Positions 9,129 to 17,167 of a stretch of 56,713 nt of DNA are shown here, in pieces. How positions within the stretch are numbered: the stretch's first letter is position 1; each line of letters starts with the position of its first letter. The stretch comes from Bdellovibrionales bacterium (GTDB taxonomy: Bacteria > Bdellovibrionota > Bdellovibrionia > Bdellovibrionales > UBA1609): contig JAHDFM010000022.1 of assembly GCA_020628165.1 (NCBI GenBank), forward strand, positions 1 through 56,713, given 5' to 3'. The translations under genes and the position numbers were made by a program. The notes under the pieces were generated by a model. That model was not told where the DNA came from. It was given only the letters and a program-made list of their open reading frames with translations, and ran no database searches.

Positions 9129-10349
9129 ATGAAAGAAATATTATATTTAATTCTAATAACTAGCTCTCTGAGCACTTTCGCCCAACTCAAAGATTGGGAG
9201 CCACAAAACAAGCTATCATTTGTCTACCTAACTTGGGCTAAAGAAAATACCAGCAATCATATCACCATCAACTATCATTCCACTCTTGACTATTACAACT
9301 CGCAAGTTTTTTACAGTACGGAATCAAAAGGTGGAGATATCACCAAGTACGAAAATAAAACTAACGGTGGTGCCCACCGTATAGATTCCTTACGTAGAGC
9401 TATCCATAGTGTGACCATTGATAATTTAAAACCTAATATAGTTTACTATTTTGTTGTCGGTGATTTTAAAACTGGTTACTCACAAGAGTACAAATTTAAA
9501 ACACTACCCGACGATGAAAGCCAAATTCGCTTTATCACAGGTGGAGACATGGGCTCTAGAGCCCTCGTAGGTGACATGATGATTCTTGCCGCCGAAAGAG
9601 ACCCCGACTTTGTCGCCATTGGCGGCGACATAGCCTATGCTGATGGTAAGATTGAAAAATTTGACCGATGGCATGAGTGGCTTTCCATGTACACAGAAAC
9701 TATGAAGACGTCAGATGGAAGGCTTATCCCTATGGCATTAGCACTTGGGAATCATGAAGTGAATTTTGCCGCAGTAAAAGTTTCAAGCAAAGCTCCCTTT
9801 TTCTTTGGCCTCTTTGAACAGGGCCTTAGAGATACTACATACTTCAAAAAATATTTTGGTAGTCATTCAATTATGTACTTCTTAGATAGCGGCTTTATTA
9901 AACCAGCATGGGGCAGTCAAAAAAAATGGCTCAAAAAAAATATGAATAATAATAAAGACATCATTAATCAATTCGCTATTTATCACATTCCACTTTACCC
10001 AAGTCACCGCAGTTATGATGGACTCCCAAGCAAATGGGCGAGATCCAACTGGCTTAAGTATTTTGACCGCTATAAACTTGATTTGGCTTTTGAAAACCAT
10101 GATCATACTTTTAAGGTCACTCATCCCCTCAAAAATGGTCGCATAGATCCGGAAGGAACCATTTACCTTGGTGACGGCTGTTGGGGCAAAAGCCCAAGAA
10201 GAGCTCACCCTAACCGTTGGTACTTAGAAACTGCATCAGAGTCCGTGCATGTCTGGGAAGTCACAGCTTCTAAACAAGGGTTTAGCTACGAGGCTATCAC
10301 TGAAGGGCATCAAAGCCTGTATTCGCGGTCTAAAGTGAATGAGCTTTAA
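9129..10349 (+). CDS. Secreted purple acid phosphatase-like metallophosphoesterase
   Basis: Start placed at ATG 9129: GGAG lies 6 bases upstream and it yields a clean signal peptide (MKEILYLILITSSLSTFAQ). The frame itself opens earlier at 9087. After the signal come an N-terminal fibronectin-like domain (about residues 25-130, ending TIDNLKPNIVYYFVVGD) and a calcineurin-type domain. The metal ligands appear in order: GGDMG, GGDIAYADG, GNHE, the His of IYHIPLY, and ENHDHTF (usually GHxHxY; both His kept, Gly replaced by Asn). It should hydrolyse phosphomonoesters in the periplasm or outside the cell. Its stop codon abuts the RNase P RNA terminator coming from the other strand. Confidence 0.88.
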   Translation: MKEILYLILITSSLSTFAQLKDWEPQNKLSFVYLTWAKENTSNHITINYHSTLDYYNSQVFYSTESKGGDITKYENKTNGGAHRIDSLRRAIHSVTIDNLKPNIVYYFVVGDFKTGYSQEYKFKTLPDDESQIRFITGGDMGSRALVGDMMILAAERDPDFVAIGGDIAYADGKIEKFDRWHEWLSMYTETMKTSDGRLIPMALALGNHEVNFAAVKVSSKAPFFFGLFEQGLRDTTYFKKYFGSHSIMYFLDSGFIKPAWGSQKKWLKKNMNNNKDIINQFAIYHIPLYPSHRSYDGLPSKWARSNWLKYFDRYKLDLAFENHDHTFKVTHPLKNGRIDPEGTIYLGDGCWGKSPRRAHPNRWYLETASESVHVWEVTASKQGFSYEAITEGHQSLYSRSKVNEL

Positions 10350-10389
10350 AAAAAAAGAGGGGTTTAACTCCTTTAAAGAGTTAAACCCC
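10348..10389 (-). terminator. Rho-independent terminator of rnpB
   Basis: Perfect 12-bp hairpin: GGGGTTTAACTC at 10359-10370 and GAGTTAAACCCC at 10378-10389 with a 7-base loop. Read on the minus strand it is followed by CTC and nine T residues (10356-10348). It lies directly downstream of the RNase P RNA 3' end. The plus strand has no T tract after the hairpin, so it works for the minus strand only. The T tract overlaps the stop codon of the convergent phosphatase gene. Confidence 0.92.
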
Positions 10390-10393
10390 ATAC

Positions 10394-10760
10394 GAGATTT
10401 TGGCAAACTGTAAGCCGGATTCTGTGCAAAGACGCATTCTCGAAAAACACCTCTTATTGACAGCCATTCATCTGAGATGATCATTGCTAATCACCTTATG
10501 CAGTCTACCCGGAAGTTATAATGCTGGCCGCACCGTCTCCTTCCCTATTTGACCTTGCTCCACGTAGAGTTTAGCTGTTTTCACTCCATCCACTCCCAAA
10601 AGTTCTCACGCTCTACAAACTTAAGATCACTGCTCTGGACATTCTCTCTGTTCCACTGGTCCTCACCTTGCGGTGGAGGGGTGTTACCCCTTACGTTGCC
10701 ATTTGGAGTCCGGACTTTCCTCTTTATAAAAAATAAAGCGGCTGCCTATTTACCAAATTT
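10394..10760 (-). ncRNA. rnpB: RNase P RNA (bacterial type A)
   Basis: Minus-strand sequence carries the universal RNase P RNA core in order: AGGAAAGTCCGGACTCC, ACCAGTGGAACAGAGAGAA (P10/11 region), GTGAAAACAGC/TAAACTC, GGAGCAAGGTCAAATAGGG (CR IV), CCGGGTAGACTGC, GATGAATGGCTGTC and AGAATCCGGCTTAC. The 5' AAATTTGGTAAAT (10760-10748) pairs with GTTTGCCAAAAT at the 3' end to make helix P1, which fixes the ends at about 10760 and 10394. Length of about 365 is normal. It is the ribozyme that matures tRNA 5' ends. Open frames on either strand here are accidental. Confidence 0.96.
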
Positions 10761-10761
10761 A

Positions 10762-10790
10762 GGTTTACAGATTCAAGCCTAAGCTGTCAA
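10762..10790 (-). promoter_or_regulatory. Promoter of rnpB
   Basis: On the minus strand a perfect -35 TTGACA (10790-10785), a 17-base spacer and a weak -10 TAAACC (10767-10762) preceded by TG. The expected transcription start falls within a few bases of the 5' end deduced independently from helix P1, which supports the assignment. Confidence 0.7.
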
Positions 10791-10907
10791 ATTTTGTGAC
10801 CTTTACAGGCCTTATTCCTGTGAAGAATATTCAATTGTATAGGAAACATTTTTAGGCAGATGATTTTCTTGGTATTTCTCTTTTAACGATTTCTTTGGGA
10901 GGGGAAT

Positions 10908-11354
10908 ATGAAACAACTTTTTCTAATTTTCACAATTTTTTTAACTCACATCAGTTTTGCAAACGAAAATACATGTCTTACTGACTACCCGAGAGACCTT
11001 ATGTACTGTAATGAGAAGTACTCAGGGCAAGTAACAGTACATTATTACGAAGACGCAAAAGAGTTCTTTTACCGTGAAGTCACTGAAAAAGAACGCTTCA
11101 GACTTATTGAAGAAACTGTGCGCCTACTTGCTGACGAATCTATCGATGAGCGTTTTGATTATGAGCCCGATTACTCCGACTATTCAACAGCTTTAATTTT
11201 TCCACTCGATGGTAGTTTTCTTATTTCGATGATCCAGCTAAATCAGAAGTATTACTATTACGTGCACTGGCAAGACAGCGATGACAGTTCATACAGCTTG
11301 TTATTCACCGGGGACAAAAGCCCAACACCCATTTACATTAACTACGAAAACTAG
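10908..11354 (+). CDS. Small secreted protein of unknown function
   Basis: A 148-residue protein with a signal peptide ending ISFA-N near residue 18 and a very strong Shine-Dalgarno (GGGAGGGGAAT). The mature part is acidic, rich in Tyr, Asp and Ser, with a Cys pair near residues 24 and 34. No known domain was recognised. It stands alone: rnpB runs away from it on the other strand and the next gene is convergent. The following 160 bases (11355-11514) contain no gene or clear terminator. Confidence 0.7.
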   Translation: MKQLFLIFTIFLTHISFANENTCLTDYPRDLMYCNEKYSGQVTVHYYEDAKEFFYREVTEKERFRLIEETVRLLADESIDERFDYEPDYSDYSTALIFPLDGSFLISMIQLNQKYYYYVHWQDSDDSSYSLLFTGDKSPTPIYINYEN

Positions 11355-11514
11355 TGTCTCTTCAGTTTAATTTTTTCATGCTATTGCGCAGGATTTTTTT
11401 ATGAGACTTAATTTAAAGCGACGAAGGACTGGCCAATAGCTAGCTCTAGGAGCTTCAGATTAAATCCTACGAAAAGTAACAAGAAGGGTATGAGGAAATT
11501 AAGTTGGAAAGTCA

Positions 11515-11952
11515 CTAACAGCCATCTAAGACAATATTGGCAATTTCATCGGCGCGTTTGTTGTATTCGCGCCGCACGTGTTCCACTTGAAAAGCACCAA
11601 TCTTTTGTATCAACTCTTTGCACTCTAAGTATATGGGCTTGAGACCAACAGATTTTACTTTGTATTCACCGAGCAACTGTTTAACCAAAAGTTGGCTATC
11701 ACTTTTTAAGATCAAGCTGTCAACATTGTTTTGCACCGACAACGCCAAAGCTTCTTTAACTGCTGAGTACTCTGCAAAATTATTGGTTTGTTGGTCTAAA
11801 TAGCGTCCATAACAAAATATTTCAGCTTCATTTTCATCGTAAACAACAAGGCCAAGAGAGGCATCCCCCGGGTTTCCACGGCTTGCGCCATCTGTAAATA
11901 TAACCACTTTACTTGGCCAATTATCTTGAGTTCCCGAGCTAAAGTCTTCCAT
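11515..11952 (-). CDS. Ribonuclease H-like protein (RNase HI type)
   Basis: A 145-residue RNase H fold with all four acidic catalytic positions visible: D in FTDGASRGNPG, E in NFAEYSAVKEAL, D in LKSDSQLLVKQL and D in NKRADEIAN. It should cut RNA in RNA-DNA hybrids. It is of the compact kind found as a single domain (YpdQ or RnhA-like) and lacks the basic protrusion of E. coli RNase HI. The frame is open to 11997, but ATG 11952 is preferred because AAGGG lies 7 bases before it. Divergently transcribed from a beta-barrel protein gene. Confidence 0.85.
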   Translation of the reverse strand: MEDFSSGTQDNWPSKVVIFTDGASRGNPGDASLGLVVYDENEAEIFCYGRYLDQQTNNFAEYSAVKEALALSVQNNVDSLILKSDSQLLVKQLLGEYKVKSVGLKPIYLECKELIQKIGAFQVEHVRREYNKRADEIANIVLDGC

Positions 11953-12026
11953 ATAAACCCTTAAGTGTTGCATTCTAAAACTATATAAAGCTATCATATA
12001 TTTAAGCTCTCTTAAAAGGATTTTAA

Positions 12027-12647
12027 ATGAAAGCTTTTGTTAATTTTTTAGCAGTTCTTATTTTTTTCAACCCCAGTGTTGGTCTTGGTTTTATTTCGGA
12101 AGAAGATCAAATTAACAACTCCCCTCCTGAATCTTCTGACCTTAATCTTAATAAAAAATTTAACTTAAAAACGAATGTCGCAAATATTGCATTTGGCATT
12201 TATAATTTAAGTCTTGAATACAAGCTATCACCCAACATTTCTATGAGCGCTATGGGAATCGTTGGCAGCTTTGAACAAAAGTCCAACGACAAAACCTACA
12301 CTTTTGAAGTCGAAACCCTTGGCGGCAATCTCATGTTGAATTATCACCTCAACGAAGTGTACACCAACAGCTTTTACGCCTCTGCCTTTGCAGGTTATTT
12401 ATCCATTGACGTCGAACTTAAAGATTTTGTTATTCCCGCATCAGCATCAATAGACACTCCCTACGTAGGTGCTGAGATTGGTTATGTGCACTATTTCCGA
12501 CGTTTCAATATCACCCTTGGTGCCGGTGGCAGCAAAACCTTTAAAGATGAAGAAACTGAAATTCAAATTGGCAACTTTAGCGGTAAAGCGAAGGTTCAAG
12601 TGCATTTAAACTATCACCTTAATGCAAGTCTGGGCTACGTATTTTAA
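12027..12647 (+). CDS. Predicted outer-membrane beta-barrel protein
   Basis: A 206-residue protein with an N-terminal signal (hydrophobic to about residue 20, processed near GLG/F). After a short polar linker there is a series of alternating strands (for example FGIYNLSLEYKLSPNISMSAMG, split by turns), ending in the terminal Phe (LGYVF) typical of proteins inserted by the Bam machinery. Size and pattern suit an 8-stranded OmpW/OmpA-like barrel. No ligand function can be assigned. The gap to the convergent CapA operon (12648-12781) is AT-rich and holds a 9-bp inverted repeat, TTAAAAATA-CGAA-TATTTTTAA (12664-12685). Confidence 0.7.
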   Translation: MKAFVNFLAVLIFFNPSVGLGFISEEDQINNSPPESSDLNLNKKFNLKTNVANIAFGIYNLSLEYKLSPNISMSAMGIVGSFEQKSNDKTYTFEVETLGGNLMLNYHLNEVYTNSFYASAFAGYLSIDVELKDFVIPASASIDTPYVGAEIGYVHYFRRFNITLGAGGSKTFKDEETEIQIGNFSGKAKVQVHLNYHLNASLGYVF

Positions 12648-12781
12648 TTTGAAAATAGAGTTTTTAAAAATACGAATATTTTTAAGTTAAATTTGATGAG
12701 CAAGAATAAGGCCTACGTTACTTATCAGCTAAATCAAAAGATTAAACCCTCAAACTCAAATAAAATTATTTTTTAAAATAC

Positions 12782-13960
12782 TTAGTTAAACATGACTGAA
12801 TTACAATGACTATAATTTATGGAGTTTTGATCTGAACTCCAAATACCATTTGTATAACCAAATATATTTTTGATGGTTTCAATAGCAAGATCTAAGTCTT
12901 CATAACCCTTTCCCTTATAGCTATTGTCTGATAACAAAGGGCGAACTTTAACATCCATATACCAACCTGTTCGGTTGCGCATAAAAAGCGGCAAATAGCG
13001 AACACCATTAATAACTAGGTCGCCATTATCACCTCTTTCGAAGTTAACAAACAATACGACGGACGATTTTTGCTTCACATCATAATGAAAGGTCGTAAAA
13101 TTTCCGAGCGAATAAGCAATTAAAGTTTCACGACCATCTTTTGTGATGTATTTTTCAACAGGTTGTAAAACGTGAGGGTGTGAACCAATAACAAGAGTCG
13201 CCCCTTGATCTAACCATAACTTGGCCCACCTTTTTTGCCTTTGGTTTGGATTTGTTTTACTTTCCTCTCCCCAATGTGGAAGCATCACAACTGCGTCATT
13301 GCTCTGTCGTAACTGAGTTATCATTTGAAGTATAAAGTTCTCATCTTGAGAACAACTTAAAACTTGTTTGTAATTGTCAGGTATGCCATTTGTTGAATGA
13401 GCGCAAGAGAGCCAAGCGATAGAGAACCCATTTTGTTGAGTGATTGTGTACCAAGGAGAATCTTTATCATTTTTTTTTCGAGTTCCCGTGTATTTAAGAC
13501 CGTATTTATCTAAGTTTGCAATTGTTTTATCTACCCCCAGGCTGCCCCTATCTAATGAGTGATTGTTGGCCGTCGAAACAACATCAATACCGCTCTCTAG
13601 TAAACTTTCAATGAGTTGTGGGTGAGTGTTGAAGCGAGGGTAAGTGGTGTAAACATTCTTGTCGTAGACATGACCAGGATCCGTTGTTTCTTTATTATTA
13701 AGTCCAACTCCATCAGCCACAGCTGTCTCTAAATTTGCATAAGAAAGGTCAGACCTTAGAAAATAAGGTATCACCTCTTGCCACAATGATGAAAAATCTT
13801 TGTTGTCAGCGGCCTTTCTTTGCAAAGGGCTGTGCATGATTAAGTCACCCACAAATGAAATCAGTAAATGTTCGCCGTCACCACAATTATTAGAAAAATT
13901 CACTTTGGCAAAACTACTCAAACAGAAAAAAGTAATGAAAATATAAACAACTAATCGCAC
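12782..13960 (-). CDS. CapA family protein (metallophosphatase fold), third of the cluster
   Basis: A 392-residue secreted CapA/PgsA-like protein. Starts at GTG with GGGGAG five bases upstream, and a signal peptide ends near SSFA. Conserved blocks in order: FVGDLIMHS, NLETAVADG, STANNHSLDRG, LPHWGEES, GSHPHVLQPVEKY and YSLGNF. These supply the Asp, Asn/Glu, His and His-x-His positions of the calcineurin-like metal site. CapA proteins are known from poly-gamma-glutamate capsule synthesis, but no capB/capC is present here. It overlaps the preceding CapA gene by 10 bases and is last in the operon. Confidence 0.88.
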   Translation of the reverse strand: MRLVVYIFITFFCLSSFAKVNFSNNCGDGEHLLISFVGDLIMHSPLQRKAADNKDFSSLWQEVIPYFLRSDLSYANLETAVADGVGLNNKETTDPGHVYDKNVYTTYPRFNTHPQLIESLLESGIDVVSTANNHSLDRGSLGVDKTIANLDKYGLKYTGTRKKNDKDSPWYTITQQNGFSIAWLSCAHSTNGIPDNYKQVLSCSQDENFILQMITQLRQSNDAVVMLPHWGEESKTNPNQRQKRWAKLWLDQGATLVIGSHPHVLQPVEKYITKDGRETLIAYSLGNFTTFHYDVKQKSSVVLFVNFERGDNGDLVINGVRYLPLFMRNRTGWYMDVKVRPLLSDNSYKGKGYEDLDLAIETIKNIFGYTNGIWSSDQNSINYSHCNSVMFN

Positions 13961-15168
13961 ACCACTCCCCTAGCTAATTGATCGTCGGTCAAAATGAAGT
14001 CAGAATCTATAAACTGATGTACGTGTCTTTTTGCTTTATCTAAGCTTGAACTTAAAATTTGATCTGAACCATACAACCTTGAATATGCTGGCAGTAATTT
14101 TCTAACATCCTTTTCACCTTCATGTACGATTTTCATATATGTTGGCAGAAATTTGATCTGTGATACTGAAAGGGTTCCTTTGTTCAGATCAAAGCCAAGG
14201 AAAGCACTCATGCCGACACGTCTTTTAAAACGTGATTCATTTTTTTGGGGGTCTCTCCAATTTGAAGGCGCTTGATTCGAAACAAAATTTCCCAAAGAGT
14301 AAATCACTGGGACCTTATAGCCCAAACTAGATTCAATAAACTCGATGGGTTGTACAACGTGAGGATGATGCCCCACTATGGCGTGAGCTCCGTTTAAAAC
14401 CAGTGCTTTCGCAAGCTTTTTTTGATGAGAGCTGACTGAGGGTGAATATTCATTGCCCCAGTGTGGAGTCACGATCACCGCCTCAGAATTTTGATGAGCC
14501 TCTTGGACAAGATCTAACAACAAAGGGTTTGGCTCCCCTTTTTTATAACAAAGTAATACTTGATCATTTTTAATGTTAACGTTGTTGCCATAGGTGCATG
14601 AAATGAAACTTAGTTTATAACTATTTTGAAACACATATTTAATATAGTCTCGAACTGGCGATTCTTCTTTTTTAGTGCCAAATACAGTGACATCTAAATT
14701 ATTGAAAAAATCTAAAGTCAGATCAGCACCTTTTTTCCTGCGGTCTAAACTGTGATTGTTAGCTAGAGAAAATAAAGTAAAACCAGAGTTCACTAACTCT
14801 CGTATTGATTGAGGATGAAAGTTAAAGGTGTAGCTTTTGCCAGCTTCACCAAGAGAGTACATTCCGTTAGTGGGGTGATACGTCTCAGCCATAGATAGAT
14901 CCATCTTACCGTTAGAATATAAGCCAGGAGCCACAGGACCTTCAATATTTGTATACATTAAATCGGCACCGTCTAAATACTTAACCACTTCAGACCACAT
15001 TGGCTGAAACTCTCCACGCTCACTGTTTTTAAAAGCTTGAACATAAAGTGATCCATGAAAGATGGTGTCACCAGTCATTGCTATGACGAGATCATTATCT
15101 AAACATTGAGCAAAAGCATTTGACCAACCTAAGAATATTACAAAAACACAGACTAATATTTTTTGCAT
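13951..15168 (-). CDS. CapA family protein (metallophosphatase fold), second of the cluster
   Basis: A 405-residue secreted protein with the CapA blocks: MTGDTIFHGS, NIEGPVAPG, LANNHSLDRRKKG, TPHWGNEYS, GHHPHVVQPIEF and YSLGNF. The signal peptide ends at SNAFA near residue 21. The frame opens at a TTG (15186), but ATG 15168 is the better start and overlaps the transpeptidase gene by 16 bases. It is clearly paralogous to the next gene (same PHWG and HPHVxQP spacing) and more distant from the first CapA of the operon. Specific substrate unknown; likely periplasmic or surface-acting. Confidence 0.88.
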   Translation of the reverse strand: MQKILVCVFVIFLGWSNAFAQCLDNDLVIAMTGDTIFHGSLYVQAFKNSERGEFQPMWSEVVKYLDGADLMYTNIEGPVAPGLYSNGKMDLSMAETYHPTNGMYSLGEAGKSYTFNFHPQSIRELVNSGFTLFSLANNHSLDRRKKGADLTLDFFNNLDVTVFGTKKEESPVRDYIKYVFQNSYKLSFISCTYGNNVNIKNDQVLLCYKKGEPNPLLLDLVQEAHQNSEAVIVTPHWGNEYSPSVSSHQKKLAKALVLNGAHAIVGHHPHVVQPIEFIESSLGYKVPVIYSLGNFVSNQAPSNWRDPQKNESRFKRRVGMSAFLGFDLNKGTLSVSQIKFLPTYMKIVHEGEKDVRKLLPAYSRLYGSDQILSSSLDKAKRHVHQFIDSDFILTDDQLARGVVCD

Positions 15169-15971
15169 TTCTCTGAGTCCACACAAATTAATTTATGAGC
15201 TGAGTATTCTGATTTTTTTAAATATCTACGATTTTTCTTAACAATTTTTAGTTTTGCATCGGAATAGACAATATTAACTAATGAACCCACATCCACTTGA
15301 TCATAGAGTTCTATGACTTCTTCGTTGTTCATACGAATGCATCCCCCAGATTCATGATAACCCAAGAGGCCTTCCTCTGGTGTGCCATGAATAAGTATGG
15401 ATCTCGCGACCGAATTATTATTAATTGGGCCCTCTAAACCTTTGAGTCTTAAAATTCGAGTCATTACAAACTTTGGATGCCAAAAAGTATCGTCTTGAGT
15501 TGGAATCACACTTTGATTGCGAAAGCCGTATTTAGCACCGTCTATGGCATAATTTAGAGGCCACCCTTCTGCTTCACCTTGTTTTTTCCAAATATAGTGA
15601 ACACCAGGTGGAGTACCTCCGCTGCGTTTAACGTTGCTAACAGCTCCTCGTCCACCTGAAGCACGGTAACTCTTAACGACATGATAATGAACTTTCTTTT
15701 CTTTTTGAGACCAAAAAAACAAATGATTTATATTACAAGTAAAGTCTGCCAATATGGCATTTTCGCCTTGAGGCAATTCAAAATCATTTTTTAATTGCTT
15801 CATGCCATCTTGAACAAACCCTGGTAACTCATCATTTAAATAAGCCTGACAAGCAGAAACACCAATAAGGTTTTCCATATTTATGAGATCAGAAACATCT
15901 GTATTTGAAAAATTTTGTGCATTAGTTACTTCGTAACTAAAAAGTAGTAAAACAATAATGAGAGTTCTCAA
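15153..15971 (-). CDS. L,D-transpeptidase (YkuD domain), periplasmic
   Basis: A 272-residue exported YkuD-type enzyme. The catalytic block IHGTPEEGLLGYHESGGCIRM contains the conserved His, the SGGC nucleophile Cys and the following Arg (the span is split across about residues 195-215). Such enzymes form 3-3 peptidoglycan cross-links or attach proteins to peptidoglycan. The start is assigned to TTG 15971, because AGGAG lies 7 bases before it; an upstream TTG at 15977 would be too close. That places it 2 bases after the first CapA stop. Residues 18-90 form an N-terminal region with two Cys. It sits between CapA genes, which suggests that substrate or product is tied to the cell wall. Confidence 0.87.
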   Translation of the reverse strand: MRTLIIVLLLFSYEVTNAQNFSNTDVSDLINMENLIGVSACQAYLNDELPGFVQDGMKQLKNDFELPQGENAILADFTCNINHLFFWSQKEKKVHYHVVKSYRASGGRGAVSNVKRSGGTPPGVHYIWKKQGEAEGWPLNYAIDGAKYGFRNQSVIPTQDDTFWHPKFVMTRILRLKGLEGPINNNSVARSILIHGTPEEGLLGYHESGGCIRMNNEEVIELYDQVDVGSLVNIVYSDAKLKIVKKNRRYLKKSEYSAHKLICVDSEKCKKY

Positions 15972-15973
15972 GT

Positions 15974-17005
15974 TCAATCTCCTATGTAAAACTGGCCGTT
16001 GTTATCAATAATTAGTTTTGAATTAAAATCTTCTTTTGAAAGTTTTTGTAAAATAGCGATGGCTTCTTTGTTGCGATCGACTTCTAAAAAAATAGGATTT
16101 TTACCCTGCTTGGTTGGAATGATTTCACCAGACACAAGATCACCAGAACGCTCATCTAATTTTACTTGCAAGATATAACCAATATTCAATGGGTTTGAGA
16201 GCTTGAAGCCCCATGGCGTTGCAAAGTTACTTAAAGAATATGCAATGAGTTTATTTTTATAAACTTCCATGCCTCTAGGAACATGGGGACCATGGCCAAG
16301 AATCAGATCAGCTCCAGCATCAATGGCAACTCTCACAAATTTTCTTAAGTCACCCCTGTTCTCCGAGCCACGCATTTCAACGCCCTGTGGAGTTGACAAG
16401 GCATTTTGCCCTTCACTGCCGCCATGGAATGACACAACAATTATATCTGCTTGAGTACTCACTTCTTTGATCAAAGCTGTTATGCGTTTGTATTCTTTGA
16501 TAGATATAAGTCGTCCCCAGCCATTAGAATAATGAAAGGCTACAAAACCCACTTTTTTGCCACGAACATTTAAAACACGAGTACTAGCTATGTCTTTTTT
16601 TGAACCAGATGGGATTAAACCAATGGCTTTGATCCCGTTTGTTTCTAAAAATTGAACTGTTTGATTGGCACAGATTTCACCGTAATCATAAATATGATTG
16701 TTTGCCACACTGGCGACCTGGATTCCAGCATTCTTTAAATGGTCGACAATTATAGGGTCAGAGCGAAAAGCAAAACAGGATTTACCTTCTTTGCACTTCC
16801 AACTGATCTCTTTAGTGTTACAAATGGTGCCTTCGTAATTTACAAATGACAGATCTGTTGATTTAAAATGTGTAGAGACTGCACTTAAGTAATTACTAGG
16901 CAAATAACTGCCACCAGACTGTAACATTGTGTCTCCAGCAGCACTTATGGTCAGTGCTGCTAGATCATATGTTATTAATAATATAAATACTAAAACTGAT
17001 TTCAT
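15974..17005 (-). CDS. CapA family protein (metallophosphatase fold), first of the cluster
   Basis: A 343-residue exported CapA-like protein: AGDTMLQSG, NYEGTIC, SVANNHIYDYG, VSFHGGSEG, GHGPHVPRGMEVY and YSLSNF. It differs from the two later copies by FHGG in place of PHWG and GHGPHVPRG in place of HPHVxQP, so it belongs to another subgroup. The signal peptide ends near ALT/I. No Shine-Dalgarno is visible: the ATG is abutted by a perfect palindrome (17005-17023). It is the first gene of the four-gene CapA/transpeptidase operon. Confidence 0.87.
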   Translation of the reverse strand: MKSVLVFILLITYDLAALTISAAGDTMLQSGGSYLPSNYLSAVSTHFKSTDLSFVNYEGTICNTKEISWKCKEGKSCFAFRSDPIIVDHLKNAGIQVASVANNHIYDYGEICANQTVQFLETNGIKAIGLIPSGSKKDIASTRVLNVRGKKVGFVAFHYSNGWGRLISIKEYKRITALIKEVSTQADIIVVSFHGGSEGQNALSTPQGVEMRGSENRGDLRKFVRVAIDAGADLILGHGPHVPRGMEVYKNKLIAYSLSNFATPWGFKLSNPLNIGYILQVKLDERSGDLVSGEIIPTKQGKNPIFLEVDRNKEAIAILQKLSKEDFNSKLIIDNNGQFYIGD

Positions 17006-17023
17006 AGATTGTTTAACAATCTA
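17005..17023. promoter_or_regulatory. Perfect palindrome touching the CapA start codon
   Basis: TAGATTGTT-T-AACAATCTA: 9-base arms around one base, running into the A of the ATG on the minus strand. In RNA it can fold into a 7-bp stem with a 5-base loop where a Shine-Dalgarno should be. It may be an operator for a dimeric regulator or a translational hairpin. Function is inferred, not shown. Confidence 0.5.
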
Positions 17024-17030
17024 CATTTTT

Positions 17031-17047
17031 TTAACAGTCCTTTAACA
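17031..17047. promoter_or_regulatory. TTAACA direct repeats with 11-bp period upstream of the CapA operon
   Basis: TTAACA at 17031-17036 and 17042-17047, separated by GTCCT. A third TTAACA lies inside the palindrome at 17013-17018. Hexamers repeated every 11 bp are the binding pattern of OmpR/PhoB-type response regulators, and TTAACA resembles the Gram-positive PhoP box. Binding here is only an inference. Confidence 0.35.
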
Positions 17048-17167
17048 AGTTCACATTGTTTGAAAATAATTTGTAAATGGTTTTCGTTTTTTAAAGTAAA
17101 AACTATAGCTCTTTTTAGTTTTCATTTAATTTAATTTTTTTAAAAAAACTTACATTATTAAATAACT

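Noticed and set aside
10236-10484. Open frame of 82 codons on the minus strand
   Set aside because: Covers the end of rnpB, its terminator and the phosphatase gene end; accidental.
10549-10782. Open frame of 77 codons on the plus strand
   Set aside because: Lies wholly inside RNase P RNA, antisense to it; no protein character.
12664-12685. AT inverted repeat between convergent genes as a terminator
   Set aside because: Stem is almost all A/T and short; too weak to call.
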